Origin: Xenoacremonium recifei
Lineage: Eukaryota > Ascomycota > Sordariomycetes > Hypocreales > Nectriaceae
Assembly (NCBI GenBank): GCA_012184525.1
Contig: WOFQ01000003.1
Span: forward strand, 1 to 64,000
DNA: 64,000 nt
Direction: 5' to 3'
Shown: positions 41,274-53,211 of the stretch, in pieces
Layout of the letters: the number at the start of each line of letters is the position of its first letter
How positions within the stretch are numbered: the first letter of the stretch is position 1
Position numbers and translations under genes: made by a program
Notes under the pieces: model-generated
What the model was told of the DNA's origin: nothing
Databases searched by the model: none
What the model saw: only the letters and a program-made list of their open reading frames with translations

Positions 41274-43882
41274 ATGGAGCGAAGAGGCAGCGCTTCGGAG
41301 ATTTCACGAACACAAAGCTGTGGAGTTGCTCCAACAGACAGCATTCCTCAAAATTCTGACAGGATCAGGTCCGCAATGCCGCAGTCGGTGCTCATCGATG
41401 AAGATAATGGCGAAGTTGAAATGACTGCTTCCTTTGGCGGCGAAAGCGACAAGGGCGAGAATATACGACTACAAGACCAAACAAATTTATTGCCAATGAA
41501 ACAACTCTTGGTTGTTTTCTCTGGACTGTCAGCCGCTATGCTCTGTGAGTCAATTATCTGTTTTCGTTGCACAATAAATCGTGAAGACTTGGTGCTGACT
41601 TCTTTCTTTCTACCTAGGCTCCATGCTGAATCAAACAATGTGAGCATCAAAACACCATGAATCTTGTCCTCTCGTGATTTGTCTAATGGTAGATGTCAGC
41701 GTTTCCACCGCACTTCCTACACTCGGGGCTGTCTTCCATGAAGCTGATATTGCGTCATGGGTTGCTACGGCATACCTACTAACGAGCACAGCTTGTCAAC
41801 CATTATATGGAAGACTGACCGATATATTCGGTCGCAAGGTCGTTCGTCCTGGAATAGTCAATAGATACAGTGCTGACATATCATAGGCTATACTTCTTGG
41901 CTCCTTGTTCCTATTTCTCTTGGGTAGCATCCTCTCTGGTGTATCGACGGACATGATTATGCTTATTGTGTCTCGTAAGTCTTTCTATTCAGGAGAATGG
42001 TTCCATCTCACCAAGCCTTATTACAGGTGCAATCGCTGGCATCGGTGGAGGAGGCATCGTGACAGTTGTCACCATTGTTATCTCTGATGTTGTTTCTCTG
42101 AAAGATAGGGGAAAGTATCAAGGGATCATTGGTATTGTGGTTGCCGTCGCCACTGCAATAGGCCCAGTAGTTGGAGGACTTTTCACGGAGAAAGTTTCGT
42201 GGAGGTGGTGTTTCGTGCGTACTCCAAGACGTAGTATGTCAGAGTGAGCGAAGGTAGCTAACAATTCAGTAGTACATCAGCATCCCATTGTCAGGGATAT
42301 CTATGGTTATAGTTACCTTCGCATTACCACTGAAGAAGGTGGAGGGAAACGCCAGAGAAAAGATCAAACAAATTGATGGGTGGGGTTGTTTGATCAGCTT
42401 TATTGCGTCAATCGCCATCCTCCTTCCTATCTCATGGTCTGTTTCTCTATTCCGACAAAGATTTGACAGAAAGCTGATTTCATATGTTCCAGGGCTGGTA
42501 CTCGATTCGCCTGGGTATCGGTTCCGGTATTGCTGCCTCTAATCCTCGGAATCGTCCTCATTGCAGCTTTCCTGTTTGTGGAGTTCAAGGTCGCGAAGCT
42601 GCCACTGTGAGTGCATTTCCCAGAATTAAATGAATGTTATCTTTGCTAATTAGTTATTCAGAATACCACGTAAGCCCTTCTTCAATGGATAACCCGATGC
42701 CTTCCCCCGAGTCTCCCAATACTAAATCACTTTCAGTCCATATGTTCAAGAACCCTCATGTTTCGTCTTGTATATTCACTTCTTTCTTGACGGGATTCAT
42801 GACCTTTGTCAACCTATACTACGTGAGTAGCTGGTCCTTTCGGTTGAGCCGATCTATGGGTTTCATGATAGTTCGCTTCGTTTAGACTAGCGTATTGATC
42901 TGACAGACCTGTAGCTCCCCCAATTCTATCAGGTTGCCCGAGGAGATTCAGCATTGCAGTCTGGTATTCTCATCCTTCCCCTGGTTCTGTCGCAGATTAT
43001 CACCTCCTTTACTTCTGGCTTCTTGGTTTCCAAGTGGTCTTGTTATCGGATCAATCTTGTTCTAGGATATGGGCTATGGACTATAGCGTCGGGGTTGTTC
43101 ACGACTGTCACGCCATCGACATCATCCCAAAAGCTGGTGGTGTTTCAATTGCTGACCGGCCTTGGAAGTGGCCAAACTCTTCAAACTACATTAGTTGCCA
43201 TACAGGCCGCTGTAAAAAGAAGCGAGATGGCAGTGGTCACGGGTGCCCGGAATTATTTGCGCATGATGGGTTCAACCTTGGCTGTTGCTGTAAGTGCAGC
43301 CATTGTGAACAACATGGTCCGGTACGTAAAAGAAGGTCTTCTCGCAGTACATCAAAGTCTATACAAAGCAAATTGTCTGCATTCCCTCGGTATTCGTAGA
43401 TTAACACTCCAAATACAGCTCGAAACTGGAGAATCTTGGATTCCCACAGTCAATAATATCGAAGATAATCTCCGACCCTACAAAGATCACCACAATGGCG
43501 CTCTCAAGGACCCAAGAGACCGACGCTTTAAAGGCATATGGTAAGAATCATGATCTCCACCCTTTCCTTTAATCTCTGATCTTCAAAATACGGGAGGATA
43601 TTTGCTAATCAATTTTATGGTGTAGCTAAAGGGGTTCAAGTTACATATTACATGATGACAGTCCTTGCAGGAGTGCAGTTTTTTCTTTGTGTGTTCTTCG
43701 TCAAAGACTACTCTCTATCCCGAGAGGACGATGAGAAGCAGAAAGCGGATGCAAAAGCCCGCCTCGATGAGAAAAGGGGCAAGAAGAAAGTACCAGCGAC
43801 CATAGAAACTGTAGAGAATCGGGTTTTCGAGGACCCAACAAACGAAAAAGATGGGCGATGGGAAGTTGGGCAGAGGGTTTAA
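41274..43882 (+). CDS. DHA2-type MFS drug efflux transporter (14 helices), with an 8-nt microexon
   Basis: Twelve exons: 41274-41544, 41618-41639, 41700-41838, 41887-41974, 42027-42214, 42273-42436, 42493-42606, 42662-42669, 42737-42822, 42915-43321, 43419-43540 and 43626-43882. They give 621 residues, all in phase. LNQTIVSTALPTLG is the DHA2 motif in helix 1. WVATAYLLTSTACQPLYGRLTDIFGRK (motif A) and RAIAGIGGGGIVTVVTIVISD follow, with GPVVGGLFTEKVSWRWCF (antiporter motif C). It exports drugs or metabolites against protons at the plasma membrane. Exon 8 is only 8 nt and is needed to read KLPLIPLHMFK; exon 2 is 22 nt. ATG 41376 is an alternative start. C-terminus is Lys/Glu-rich and cytosolic. 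Confidence 0.85.
42662..42669 (+). other. 8-nt microexon of the DHA2 transporter
   Basis: AATACCAC lies between an intron ending TTATTCAG (42607-42661) and one starting GTAAGC (42670-42736). It supplies one base of a Leu codon, Ile, Pro and one base of a second Leu, producing the family block LPLIPLHMFK. Skipping it shifts the frame by one base (8 = 2 mod 3). Confidence 0.75.
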
Positions 43883-44301
43883 ATACATGGGGGAAAAGAA
43901 AATAACTATTTAGCAATTAAAAAGTATTAGGCGCATTTATTTAATTAGGCTCCAGCCTCTGAAGTACCGTTCTTGCATAAGACATTGTGGTGGGGATTCA
44001 GTCTATGAACGAAGGTGACAGATGACAAGTATAGATTTGCTTGCTCATATTCAAGCTTACTAAAACGTGGAACATGAAAACTAAGATTGACTACAAACGG
44101 CATCTGTATAGAAAGATCAACGATGCCTTAAGCAAAACGGATTACTGCATTAATCTGTATTGGAGGGTTCCTGTTGAGTACGGATAGAATCACCGCAATT
44201 CCAACAGAGCTCCTGATACAAAAGCTTCCAATCGGTTCTTTTTAGAATCCCATCCGGCACATATATATCTCTATATGTTTCTCCCCATCAGCCTTGAATT
44301 A
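43883..44301. other. Convergent intergenic region
   Basis: About 420 bp, AT-rich, between the converging ends of the efflux pump and the esterase. No gene seen. Confidence 0.5.
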
Positions 44302-45441
44302 CTACTCTTCGACGACCTTCGCCCGCGCATCCCACCAGAATTTCAGACCCTCATTATTTAGTCCTCCGATTACATGCTCAGCTGTATGCGGAGCACCGGG
44401 TACAATGGCCTTCGTGTAAGTTACACCCCAAGAATCAAGTGTAGTCCACATGTGCTCGTGTGCCTCCCGAAGTCTAACATCCTCACCACCAATCAACAGA
44501 CGTAACTCAGGTTTCTCCTGCTTGACCTGTGGCAGAATGCGCTCTAGAAGCGTGAGTGCATGGTTAGCCGTGAAGAATGCCTGCGAACCGTTGTACGTGT
44601 CGTATGTAACCTCAACGCCTTCTTTGGCCAGTTCCGTGCGAAATGAGCCAGCCAACGAGGAGATAGCACCGCCAAAGACATCGGAGTACTTCAAACCCAG
44701 GTTGAAGGCGCCGTATCTAAATTCATCATGTGAGCGGATATCTGGGTAGTAGCATGGCCATACACTTACCCTCCGGCGGAATGGCCTTCAAGCCATCGAG
44801 CAGATGGGTGTCTGATGGTCCTGTATCGTTCATCGATAACAGAGACGAGATCGTTTCGCATTAAATCACCTAGACGGCGGCTTCCGTCATAGCTGTTGAT
44901 CCAACGGCCCTTGGGCAAAGCCTAATAGAGTAGAAATATTAGCGTTCTATAATTGATGCATGGAGTATTGCTTCTATAAGCGCCGGCTCCGAATTATCGA
45001 CAGTATTTACCTGTGGCGCAACCAATATCACTTTGGGCATTTTGCCAAGTTCCATCTTTCGTGCGTAGAATTGCAGCGACCATACGGCATGACGAGAGCA
45101 CGAGAAACCGCCATGAAGCCAGTACAAGACTGGGTATCGCTCACCATTCACATCAAGATCATCATAACCAGGCGGTAAGACTACAAGATATGAGCCTTGT
45201 TGGCCCGGCCCACGAGTTGGCTGGCTGTAAAGTTCATAAGTGACGTTTGCAGGAAGCTCCCACACGTCTGTATCAATCCACATGTGATTGTAACAGTCTA
45301 ACAGACTTTTTGGTGGTGTCCATCGTCCTGTAGAATTATCGCAAAGGATTAGCGGCAACCCCGACATCTGGCAAGTGGGCTCATACCGCCGTAGACCGGG
45401 ATGGGGGGGAAGACATCATCAACGTTAGTGTCGGCCGTCAT
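44302..45441 (-). CDS. Putative serine esterase (esterase D / feruloyl-esterase-like fold)
   Basis: Four exons (45387-45441, 45011-45327, 44770-44921, 44302-44716) are in phase and give 312 residues. PVLYWLHGGFSCSRHAVW carries the oxyanion loop. EGHSAGGYGAF is the nucleophile elbow (Ser), split by an intron inside the Gly-Gly. GGEDVRLREAHEHMW and PGAPHTAEH hold the probable Asp/Glu and His. This is the PF00756 esterase group: feruloyl and acetyl-xylan esterases, siderophore esterases and S-formylglutathione hydrolase relatives. No signal peptide is visible, so it is likely intracellular. Substrate unknown. Confidence 0.75.
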
Positions 45442-45960
45442 ATTGGGCGTCCTGTCTGGAATGGAAAAACCAAATGAAAGATTATCTTCAATCAATGGTG
45501 ATGTTACATCCCAATGGTTTAGGTTACTCTAGGTCATATGTACTGGATATCGGGGAGTCAAGGAAACGATCGAAGTGAAGAGAGCGGGGATATCGCTTGA
45601 ATAGGCGACCGTCGCCTCGGAGGAATCTCAACCCGAAAGATTCTGTACATCATAGCCAGCCGGCGGATATCAACGAGCCGATAGGTCGGGACTGGGTGTC
45701 TCGTAGCAATTCTAGTAGTTGGCGATTCCTCCGTATGGGTTTTGTTTATTAGTGGTCTCAAGACAAAGGTTCGGAATTCTAGTTGTTAAATTTGTTATTT
45801 AAAGTTGACACTAGAGATCTCCAGATAACCTATTGGAATCACATCTGACGTTTACAATTGTCAATACTATTTGATGTGATTCCATGCAAATCGCATGCTT
45901 GACAATGACAAAAACTTTCCGCGCCCCTCGAAGCGCTCTGTAGACTCAAAAACGTATCAT
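45442..45960. other. Intergenic region, no gene seen
   Basis: About 520 bp. Holds the esterase promoter and the 3' end of the tandem Zn2Cys6 gene. No repeat or RNA gene recognised. Confidence 0.5.
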
Positions 45961-48900
45961 TTACAAACCTAACAGGTCTGACGGGAAAGAAGCATTTTGT
46001 GAGGGAAAATCTGTAGCCTCGGTTGTTCTCGTGAACGGTATCGGGGTAAATTTTGGCAGGAAGGGATCAAATCGAGGCAACTAAACATTAAAAATAAGTA
46101 CCCTTCTTTTTCTATCCGAATGAAAGGCACAAAGGGAGACTTTTGGTTGAGAAACCAGCTTCCATAAATGTAACTCACCTCAGAATCGCGTGAGACTTTG
46201 TCCATTGCGTTGGGTAGAAGGGTGTTAATGGGTGTTGTATCATTCGGTCCGCTGACGTGATTTCCCATCCAGTAGCCCTGGTTATGGCTATCCCAGGCTG
46301 AGGTCTGGGGTTGCATGTTCTCGAACAGCGTCAGTTTGGTCGGCATGCATTGTACATGTATATGGGGAAACCCACTGAGTTATAGGAGGTATCGACATCA
46401 TAGCCTCGATTCCAGGGTGAAACGTTGCATGCGTTCCAGTCTGGCAAAAGTTCTAGGATAATCGCTTCGAGGTTGGCTGCAGCCTATTTGGGACCGATTA
46501 TGAGGGTAAGTTCTTCGTATAAAGTATCTTTGTGTACTCACAACTGCAGCCTTCTCCGCAAGCCGCTTCGAATCTAATTTTTTCTGCCGCTTAAACCAAG
46601 GCAGAGGAGGTGTTTCAGGGCGTCTATATACTTCGTTAATTGCTTGTTCTTCTTGAAGTCTATACAAAGACACTAAGGAGTGTGTTGGATGGAGGTCTTG
46701 ACTTACGACTCGTCCTCAGGTTCTTCTCGAGGTGACATTTCGTGGTTCACTAGCATACGGCGCATTTCTTTCAGCTAAAAAAAGACCCTTTTAGCCATTT
46801 TCACTAATTTGATTAACTATAAAGAGAGAACTTACCACAAGATACACTGGCCAAAAATAGACACTTGTTCTCTCTACGGTCTTAAGCATCATTTCGAATC
46901 GTTCTTCCATCCTAGAGCGTGCTATGGCATCGCCAGGATTGGGGACTGCCAACTCAAGCTGCACTCTCATTGAAAGGTACACAGCATGGGCGATGGTGTG
47001 ATCATGGATGACCAACGGTTCTCGAAGCATTTCAATTTCTACCATTGCCAAAATTTCCGTGATAGCATGCGCATGTCTGAGACAGCTTTGCCGAGTCTGC
47101 TCAAGCCATCCTGTGGGTGCAGCAGCGATCATCTCGTCGTCAAGCGATTGGGGATATCCGGGAAGTACTATGCTGCAGAGCTCTATGTGGCACTCGTTCC
47201 ACCATAGGTAAAACATAACAATCTGTCCTAAGACTGGAGAATCATGCCGTCTGATTACGAGCTCGCGGGACAACTGGAGCCGTGGAGGCAAAGATTCTCG
47301 GATTGATGCCAGTTTGTCCATACAAATGGCAAAAGGCGATGAGGAATTCCATGGGGGAACAGGACAGGACGTTTCGACGACGCTGTTCTGTGACAGCGCA
47401 TGATTTTGCCCTTGTACCGCGGCTGTGGCTTGCGCTAAAGCTTCTCGACTGTCCATCATCGCATGGAAGAATCGTTTTATTGCGACCCTCACGCCAATCA
47501 AGCGCACCCAGAACCCCATAGCGCCAACATTCTTGTACATCCATTTTGGCACGTTGGTGTCATCCATGTCAAGCATAGCGTAAGGAGTCTCGACATCGAT
47601 GTCCATCCGATAGTTGAAGCCGTCACATGGTAGCCTGAGATTGATACGAGATGCAGGACACTGGATTGACTCTGGTGTGCCGTTCGAGATAAGTCCGTTA
47701 ATGGCGTAACAGGCAAAGAACAGCCGGCGGTCTCGCTCGCTTTCTCCAAACGACTTGGTCCCGGGTGGTGATTCGCGGTGCAGCCCGAGGCTGATAGCTT
47801 GGCTGTTTGCGACCGCTGACCAGATGTGTGACTGTGCATAGCGACCCGACTGCTGCATGTATATGGTGAGTAGTAGAGAAGCTGCAACGTTGTCCCTGGT
47901 AGCTTCGGGAGCCGCCATAACTCGAGTTCCTGTTTCCGTTGCCCATGCCAGAGTTGTTTTATCCGACTCAGGAGGGGCCGCAAATCTAGCCCCCACAGCA
48001 CACAGAGCGAGGACAATTGTTTCTGATAGAGTTCCTTCGCGGATTGCATTGAGGGTTTTCTCACGATGCAGGAACGCATTGGCACGATAGACGTGGACGT
48101 ATTGAAAGAATGAAACAGCTAACTGTTCGATACGGTCCTGACTTGGTAGGCTGGTTGGCGACGGTGCGAAATTTGCAGTTGCAGTTGCGTTAGACTCCGC
48201 GCCTGATGCCGGATCTGTGGTAAATTGAGACCCATGACCAGGCGATTGGTCAGTAGGGAAGAGTCCGAGACCGACATATGGTCCCAATGAATTGGTGTCA
48301 TCGACCCTAGGACCAAAATCTTGACCATACGGTGAGTGGCGGTATTCATGGCTTTGATCAGAATCATTGAGCGGTACTAATTGAACGTGGTTTGGGGTGG
48401 TCAAAGAGTCATCGTCACCTTCCGCCGCTCTTCCGTTAGACAACACTGACAGCGCTTCTGACTCTGGCTCGGCGCCCCCAAAGCGTTTCATCCATGACTG
48501 GGCTGAGGAAGTGAGAGAACGTGCTGCCTTTGATTCGGGGTATTTGCATTCGTGGCCATATAGCAGGCACCGTGCGCACGAGGGTCGAGATTGGGAACAC
48601 TTTGACCGAGCATATCGGCATGTAAAGCACGCTGGAGACCGATAGCCAGCTTTACCGGTCGAGGGGCGGGGTGGGCCAGCTGGTCTGGCCTGCTGCCGGA
48701 CCGCGGACGAAGGAGTGAGCTGCCTGTTAGCATGTCTCAGAGGTTTCTCTGCCCACTTGCATTCGACTTCAAGATGGCAACAGTTGTTGCATCTTGGATG
48801 TGTTTCGTCACACTTGACCTTGCGAGCGCGGCACGTCAGGCAGCCTACTCCGTGTTAGTGGGCTTCGTTGAGATCCAGTTGGTGATCCACGTCTACCTGT

Positions 48901-49002
48901 CTTAACTCGCCTCCGCTTGCGAGGTTCCGCTGGGCCTGTTTCCACTGGAGCATTGCTATCCCCACTGGTGTCTTGCGCAGAAGGTTGAGTGGTAGCCAAC
49001 AT
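45961..49002 (-). CDS. Transcription factor with two Zn2Cys6 motifs
   Basis: Seven exons (48897-49002, 46836-48844, 46707-46774, 46542-46659, 46376-46483, 46179-46319, 45961-46080) are all in phase and give 889 residues. Two complete zinc clusters follow one another: C37-x2-C-x6-C-x6-C-x2-C-x6-C64 (CLTCRARKVKC...), and C108-x2-C-x6-C-x6-C-x2-C-x6-C135 (CFTCRYARSKC...), with 43 residues between them. A fungal-specific middle homology region follows (SFFQYVHVYRANAFLHREK, then GRYAQSHIWSAVANSQAISLGLHRE). The last four exons encode a polar tail ending FPSDLLGL. The start may also be at 49104. The C-terminal exons come from splice signals only and are less sure. It is divergent from a carboxylesterase gene. 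Confidence 0.75.
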
Positions 49003-49564
49003 GTCTAGCAGACAATGTCTCGGACACGTGTTGACGGGCTCGGGGCGAGCTTGCGCGAAGGATGGAGGGGGAGAGGGATGGAGGGAATAACGGGAGGCGA
49101 GCATCGGTTAATCTAGCTGTCGTCCCCGTATTAATAAGAGGCTGCTCCTTGCCCTAGCGGATACCCCATGAAGGCTCGATGTCCGCCGGATATTGAGATG
49201 AGTATCCGGGGTAGCGTTTTTTTTTTCATCAAGTGGCGGCTCACTAGAATTTACAAACTAGCCGCTTGTTAGATTCTTTGTTCTTCTGGATTTTGTTCCA
49301 ATAGTTTCCAGGAAGCCTAGACTGTCATGAAGAGCGAGGATCCGTGGCGTGACTCCGAGGCGAGGCTCGCCTACCAACGGCGATCCACTCTGCAGGTCTT
49401 CAAGCGTCTTACACATCCATGCTTGGAAACTGCACAAATACAAATGATCTGAAATACATGCTTTGGAGTAGCGTTGAAGTTCAATTAACCTAGCTAGGAT
49501 CCAGAGCTTCTCCCTCATGACCCTGACTTGTTCCACGGCCTAGTCAACCCAATTCTTGCTCAAT
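49003..49564. promoter_or_regulatory. Divergent promoter, tandem-Zn2Cys6 gene / carboxylesterase
   Basis: About 560 bp between the two starts. It has an 11-base T run at 49216-49226 and short frames only. A shared promoter suggests co-control. Confidence 0.45.
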
Positions 49565-51312
49565 ATGCCACCGTCCCAACTACCCACCTCGGTAACGGGG
49601 GGGCTCATACAAGGCGTGCCGAGCCATGTTGACCCCTCCATTACAATCTATAAGGGCGTTCCTTACGCTGCCCCGCCTACTGGCCCTAATCGTTTCAAAC
49701 CACCGCAGCCGATCATCCCCTGGAAAGGAATCAAGAAATGCGATACTATCGGCCCGAGCTGTCCTCAGGCCCCTCCCGATCCCAAATACATCAACATCCT
49801 CGCAGGACATCCACAATCCGAAGATTGCCTCTACCTCAATATTTTTAAGCCCAGCGACTCGCAAGAAAAGCCTTATCCGGTGTTTGTCTGGTATCATGGC
49901 GGTGGGTTTCGAGAAGGGGGTAGCGCTGATCCCAACTTCGATGGGACCGGCCTCGCAATGAAGGGAGTCATCGTCGTTGTCCCTTCATTTCGTCTCTGTA
50001 AGTAAGAGCTTTTGAGGGGACGCAGAGCAACAGGTCTTCTCTCAAGACTATTTCGCTGAGTAGTGCTGACACATGTTGTGCAGCAATTTTTGGTTACTTT
50101 GCACATCCAGAACTCAGCGCTGAATCACCCTCCGGAACATCGGGGATGGTTGGGATGCTCGATGCTGTCGAGGTCCTCAAGTGGATTAAGACAAATATTG
50201 CCGCATTTGGAGGCAACCCAAAGCAGGTGACTATCGCAGGGCAGTCTGCTGGTAATGCTATGAGCCACACTCTCCTTGTCTCTCCACTCTCTCGAGGTCT
50301 CGTACATGGCGTTGTGCTGCAATCGGGACCACGCACCTTTCGGGAGCCATCCACTGCCAATGGACCGATGTCATATCGGACTCTCAAACAAGCGGAGGAA
50401 GATGGTGCGGAACTTCTTGAGGAACTTGGGTTCAATACTATCGACGAGTTACGAGCGTTCGATGACATTGAGAAACTGTGTGAACTGTCAACGAGAAGAG
50501 ACCATCGCTGCTGGGGCCCGCCTCCTCTTTTCCGCCTTACCTTGGACGGCTACGTCATTCCCAAACCATGGAACGAGATGTTCGCCGAAGGACTGACAAA
50601 CGACGTACCCGTTATGGGAGGCATGAACAGTGAAGAGGGTGGCACCTATAATGAACCTCGGTTCACTTATGAGGACTTCGTCGAATGTGTAGAAGGCCGG
50701 TTCGGCCCAGAGTCAACATACGGCAAAGGCGATTCGAAATGGGTGAAACGATTCCACGAGCTTTACGCGCCTCCCGACAGGAAAACAGGCAAAGGCCCCC
50801 TTGACGCGTGGAATCTGGCTTCAAGAGACAATACTCGCAACAATATGGCACTTTGGGCTCAAGAGTACCACCAGAAGACTAGATCGCCCTTTTATGGGTA
50901 CTATTTCACTCATCCCATCACCCCGTGGCGTGATTGGCAACCGGACTACTCTCAGCCAAAGGTACCCGGCTTCACCAACCAGAAAGGTCCGGTAACTGGG
51001 GCTTACCATGGCGCCGAATTCGCCTATACCTTCAACAGTCTTATCACCAATAATATCCGGCCTTGGACTGACGAAGACAGAGTTGTAGGAGACAAGGCCT
51101 CTACACTCTGGGCGAATTTCATTAGATACGGGAACCCCAATGGGCCCTCAGGTTCAGATCAGCTACCAGAAGGCGTGGCACACTGGCCGAATCTTCTGGA
51201 GGAGTCAGATACCCTGCTCGAGCTCGGGGGAAAGTGGCACACCGTGCGAACTGTCGATCCCGAGAGGAAGGAATTTTGGGATAGTTACCTCCAGAGCCAA
51301 AAGGCGTGGTAA
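49565..51312 (+). CDS. Type-B carboxylesterase
   Basis: Two exons (49565-49997 and 50084-51312) give 553 residues, the normal family length. The order is typical of this group: YKGVPYAAPPTGPNRFKPP, SEDCLYLNIF, VFVWYHGGGFREG (oxyanion hole) and GQSAGNA (nucleophile Ser). NSEEGG follows with the acidic triad member, and GAYHGAEFAY with the His near the end. ATG 49565 gives a start without a clear signal peptide (MPPSQLPTSVTGG), so the enzyme is probably intracellular and hydrolyses esters, amides or carbamates. It is divergent from the tandem Zn2Cys6 regulator and downstream-convergent with another regulator gene. Confidence 0.85.
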
Positions 51313-51561
51313 AAGAAAAAACTTTTCTGGTACCCATATACCATAAAGTCCCAGATAGTAGTTATCTCAATCAATGAGTCAGGGTTATTAACGGACAGGC
51401 TTCTAGCTTGTGCAATCTCGGCTTTGGTTCCAAGGCGATAGGCTATTCCTGTACATACTCAAAACGGATTGGCTAAAATTGCCGCAATGAAGTACTTTTG
51501 TATAGGTACTACCAGTGCATCAAAGGCGATATGGATTGAACTATGGTCTGTTTTATTCTGG

Positions 51562-52791
51562 CTATATTGGAGTTATACCCCATTGCTCAACTCTCTCTCG
51601 ACTTAGAGTCACCATCATGATAAACTTTGTAAACTCGTCGATTTGATCGGGGTTAACTTCATTCAGAAGCTTTTCTAGATCGGCAGTCTGGGTCAAACTG
51701 ACGTGACTGTCAGAGCAAAGTCTGTGCCACTCCTGCGATGACTGTGCTTCCCAAATTCCCTTGCGTGTGGTGAGCATCATGCCTCCCTGACAGTTGACGA
51801 GCTTGCCTTCCCGAACCATCAAATAAAGGGCTTGGACACCAGATGAAATTACCCATGTTCGCCGGATAGTCTCTGCTATAATCCAAGCGTACCAGTCGGA
51901 TTCCTTATTATTAGAGGGACTAATATCGATAAAGGATCCTGGGCAAAGTGGTGAAATGCCCAGCTGTGTTAAGCTAGTCGCATTTTCAACTGTCTCCTGA
52001 AGCCATGAGTTCAAGACAGAAATCAGGTTTTCGGAAATTCTTCTCAATCTGATATCCCCGTCCCATAAGCCAATTACCTGGTAAACAAGTAATGCCTGGC
52101 AAAGGGCAATTTGCTCCAGGAGGCTGAGAGTTTGGAAGGTCGAGGCTTCAAATTTACCGAGAAAACTAGACGCCCAGTCTTCGATTAATGACAAGACAAC
52201 GTCCTTATTAGAGTTTGTCATGTGGAGGTAGCAGGTCAGGTTTGTATAAGCCTCCTTGATAGATTCCGGAAACCGCCTTTTATACAGGCGCGCATGTATA
52301 AAAGGGCAGCCCCCTGTCTGTGTCCACTGAGTAACCCAGTCACGAACTGTCTCCATGTAACGGCAAAGGTGCCTAGTTCTTGAGCGACTGACATCCGGTG
52401 CTTTAGGGTGAACCCTCACCCACGTTTCCAGTGAGGTGAACCAGCTGCTAGTCGACACATATGGCTGTGTCGGGATCTGTAGATCAAGGAAGACGTCTGG
52501 AAACGTGAGGTCCAGTGTGAAGTCGGGGCTGACATCTGCTACCTGGTCCGGGAGATTGGAGTAGCCAGGAAGGTGTGCAGGTTGCCCGTTTTCGCCATCT
52601 GGGCTTGACTCGTCGCCCTCAAGGAGCACGAAGCAAGAGGGCCGTGGTGTTGGATATACGCAAGGAACCCTTCGTCTGGTGCATCTGAGGCAACGGGGTT
52701 GCTGTCTGCCGCATCGTCGTTTGGATCCAGCACACGCCTCGCAAGCCTTGGTAGTGAGGGCTCTTGTATTCGAATGGCTTAGAGATGACAT
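51562..52791 (-). CDS. Zn2Cys6 transcription factor
   Basis: A single exon of 409 residues from ATG 52791 (MSSLSHSNTRALT). The zinc cluster is C-x2-C-x6-C-x6-C-x2-C-x6-C (CEACAGSKRRC...CLRCTRRRVPC) and a PTPRPS tail. The middle shares WYAWIIAETIRRT with the regulator at 29907-31232, showing a common subfamily. It is divergent from the SDR gene, with about 420 bp between starts, so the SDR is a natural target. The size is small, but the reading frame is unbroken and ends at an ordinary stop. Confidence 0.85.
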   Translation of the reverse strand: MSSLSHSNTRALTTKACEACAGSKRRCGRQQPRCLRCTRRRVPCVYPTPRPSCFVLLEGDESSPDGENGQPAHLPGYSNLPDQVADVSPDFTLDLTFPDVFLDLQIPTQPYVSTSSWFTSLETWVRVHPKAPDVSRSRTRHLCRYMETVRDWVTQWTQTGGCPFIHARLYKRRFPESIKEAYTNLTCYLHMTNSNKDVVLSLIEDWASSFLGKFEASTFQTLSLLEQIALCQALLVYQVIGLWDGDIRLRRISENLISVLNSWLQETVENATSLTQLGISPLCPGSFIDISPSNNKESDWYAWIIAETIRRTWVISSGVQALYLMVREGKLVNCQGGMMLTTRKGIWEAQSSQEWHRLCSDSHVSLTQTADLEKLLNEVNPDQIDEFTKFIMMVTLSRERVEQWGITPI

Positions 52792-53211
52792 AATTTTGCA
52801 TGAAAAGATATGACACGCCAGAACCATGAGGAATTTGATGATGTGCTTCGTGGATTAATAATGTTCGACTCGTGGCAACTTGCGGGCGTTAACTACTTTG
52901 GGATAGTGCCCGCAAATACTTACCCTGGACTTCTCCAGACTGTACAGCTCAAGCCGGGAGCCATCTCGATTTACTTAGTATCCGCCTTCTTTTTTTCCAA
53001 GCTGTGTCATTTGGAGTGAAAAGTCCACAAAAATGGAGGAGAAAGGGTGACATCAAGACCGTGAAACCCACCGTTGTATTTATCATCATATAAACATAAA
53101 ATAAGTTTGGCGGCACATATATAATAGTCAGCGTGATTCCGAAACTCAACCTCATTCAGCTGTGCTTACATTCAACTATTCATCATTAATTTGCTTTGAT
53201 AATTCTTAAAG
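52792..53211. promoter_or_regulatory. Divergent promoter, Zn2Cys6 regulator / SDR
   Basis: About 420 bp between starts. AT-rich near the SDR side; TATATAAT near 53117 is a possible TATA element for the SDR. No other feature. Confidence 0.4.
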
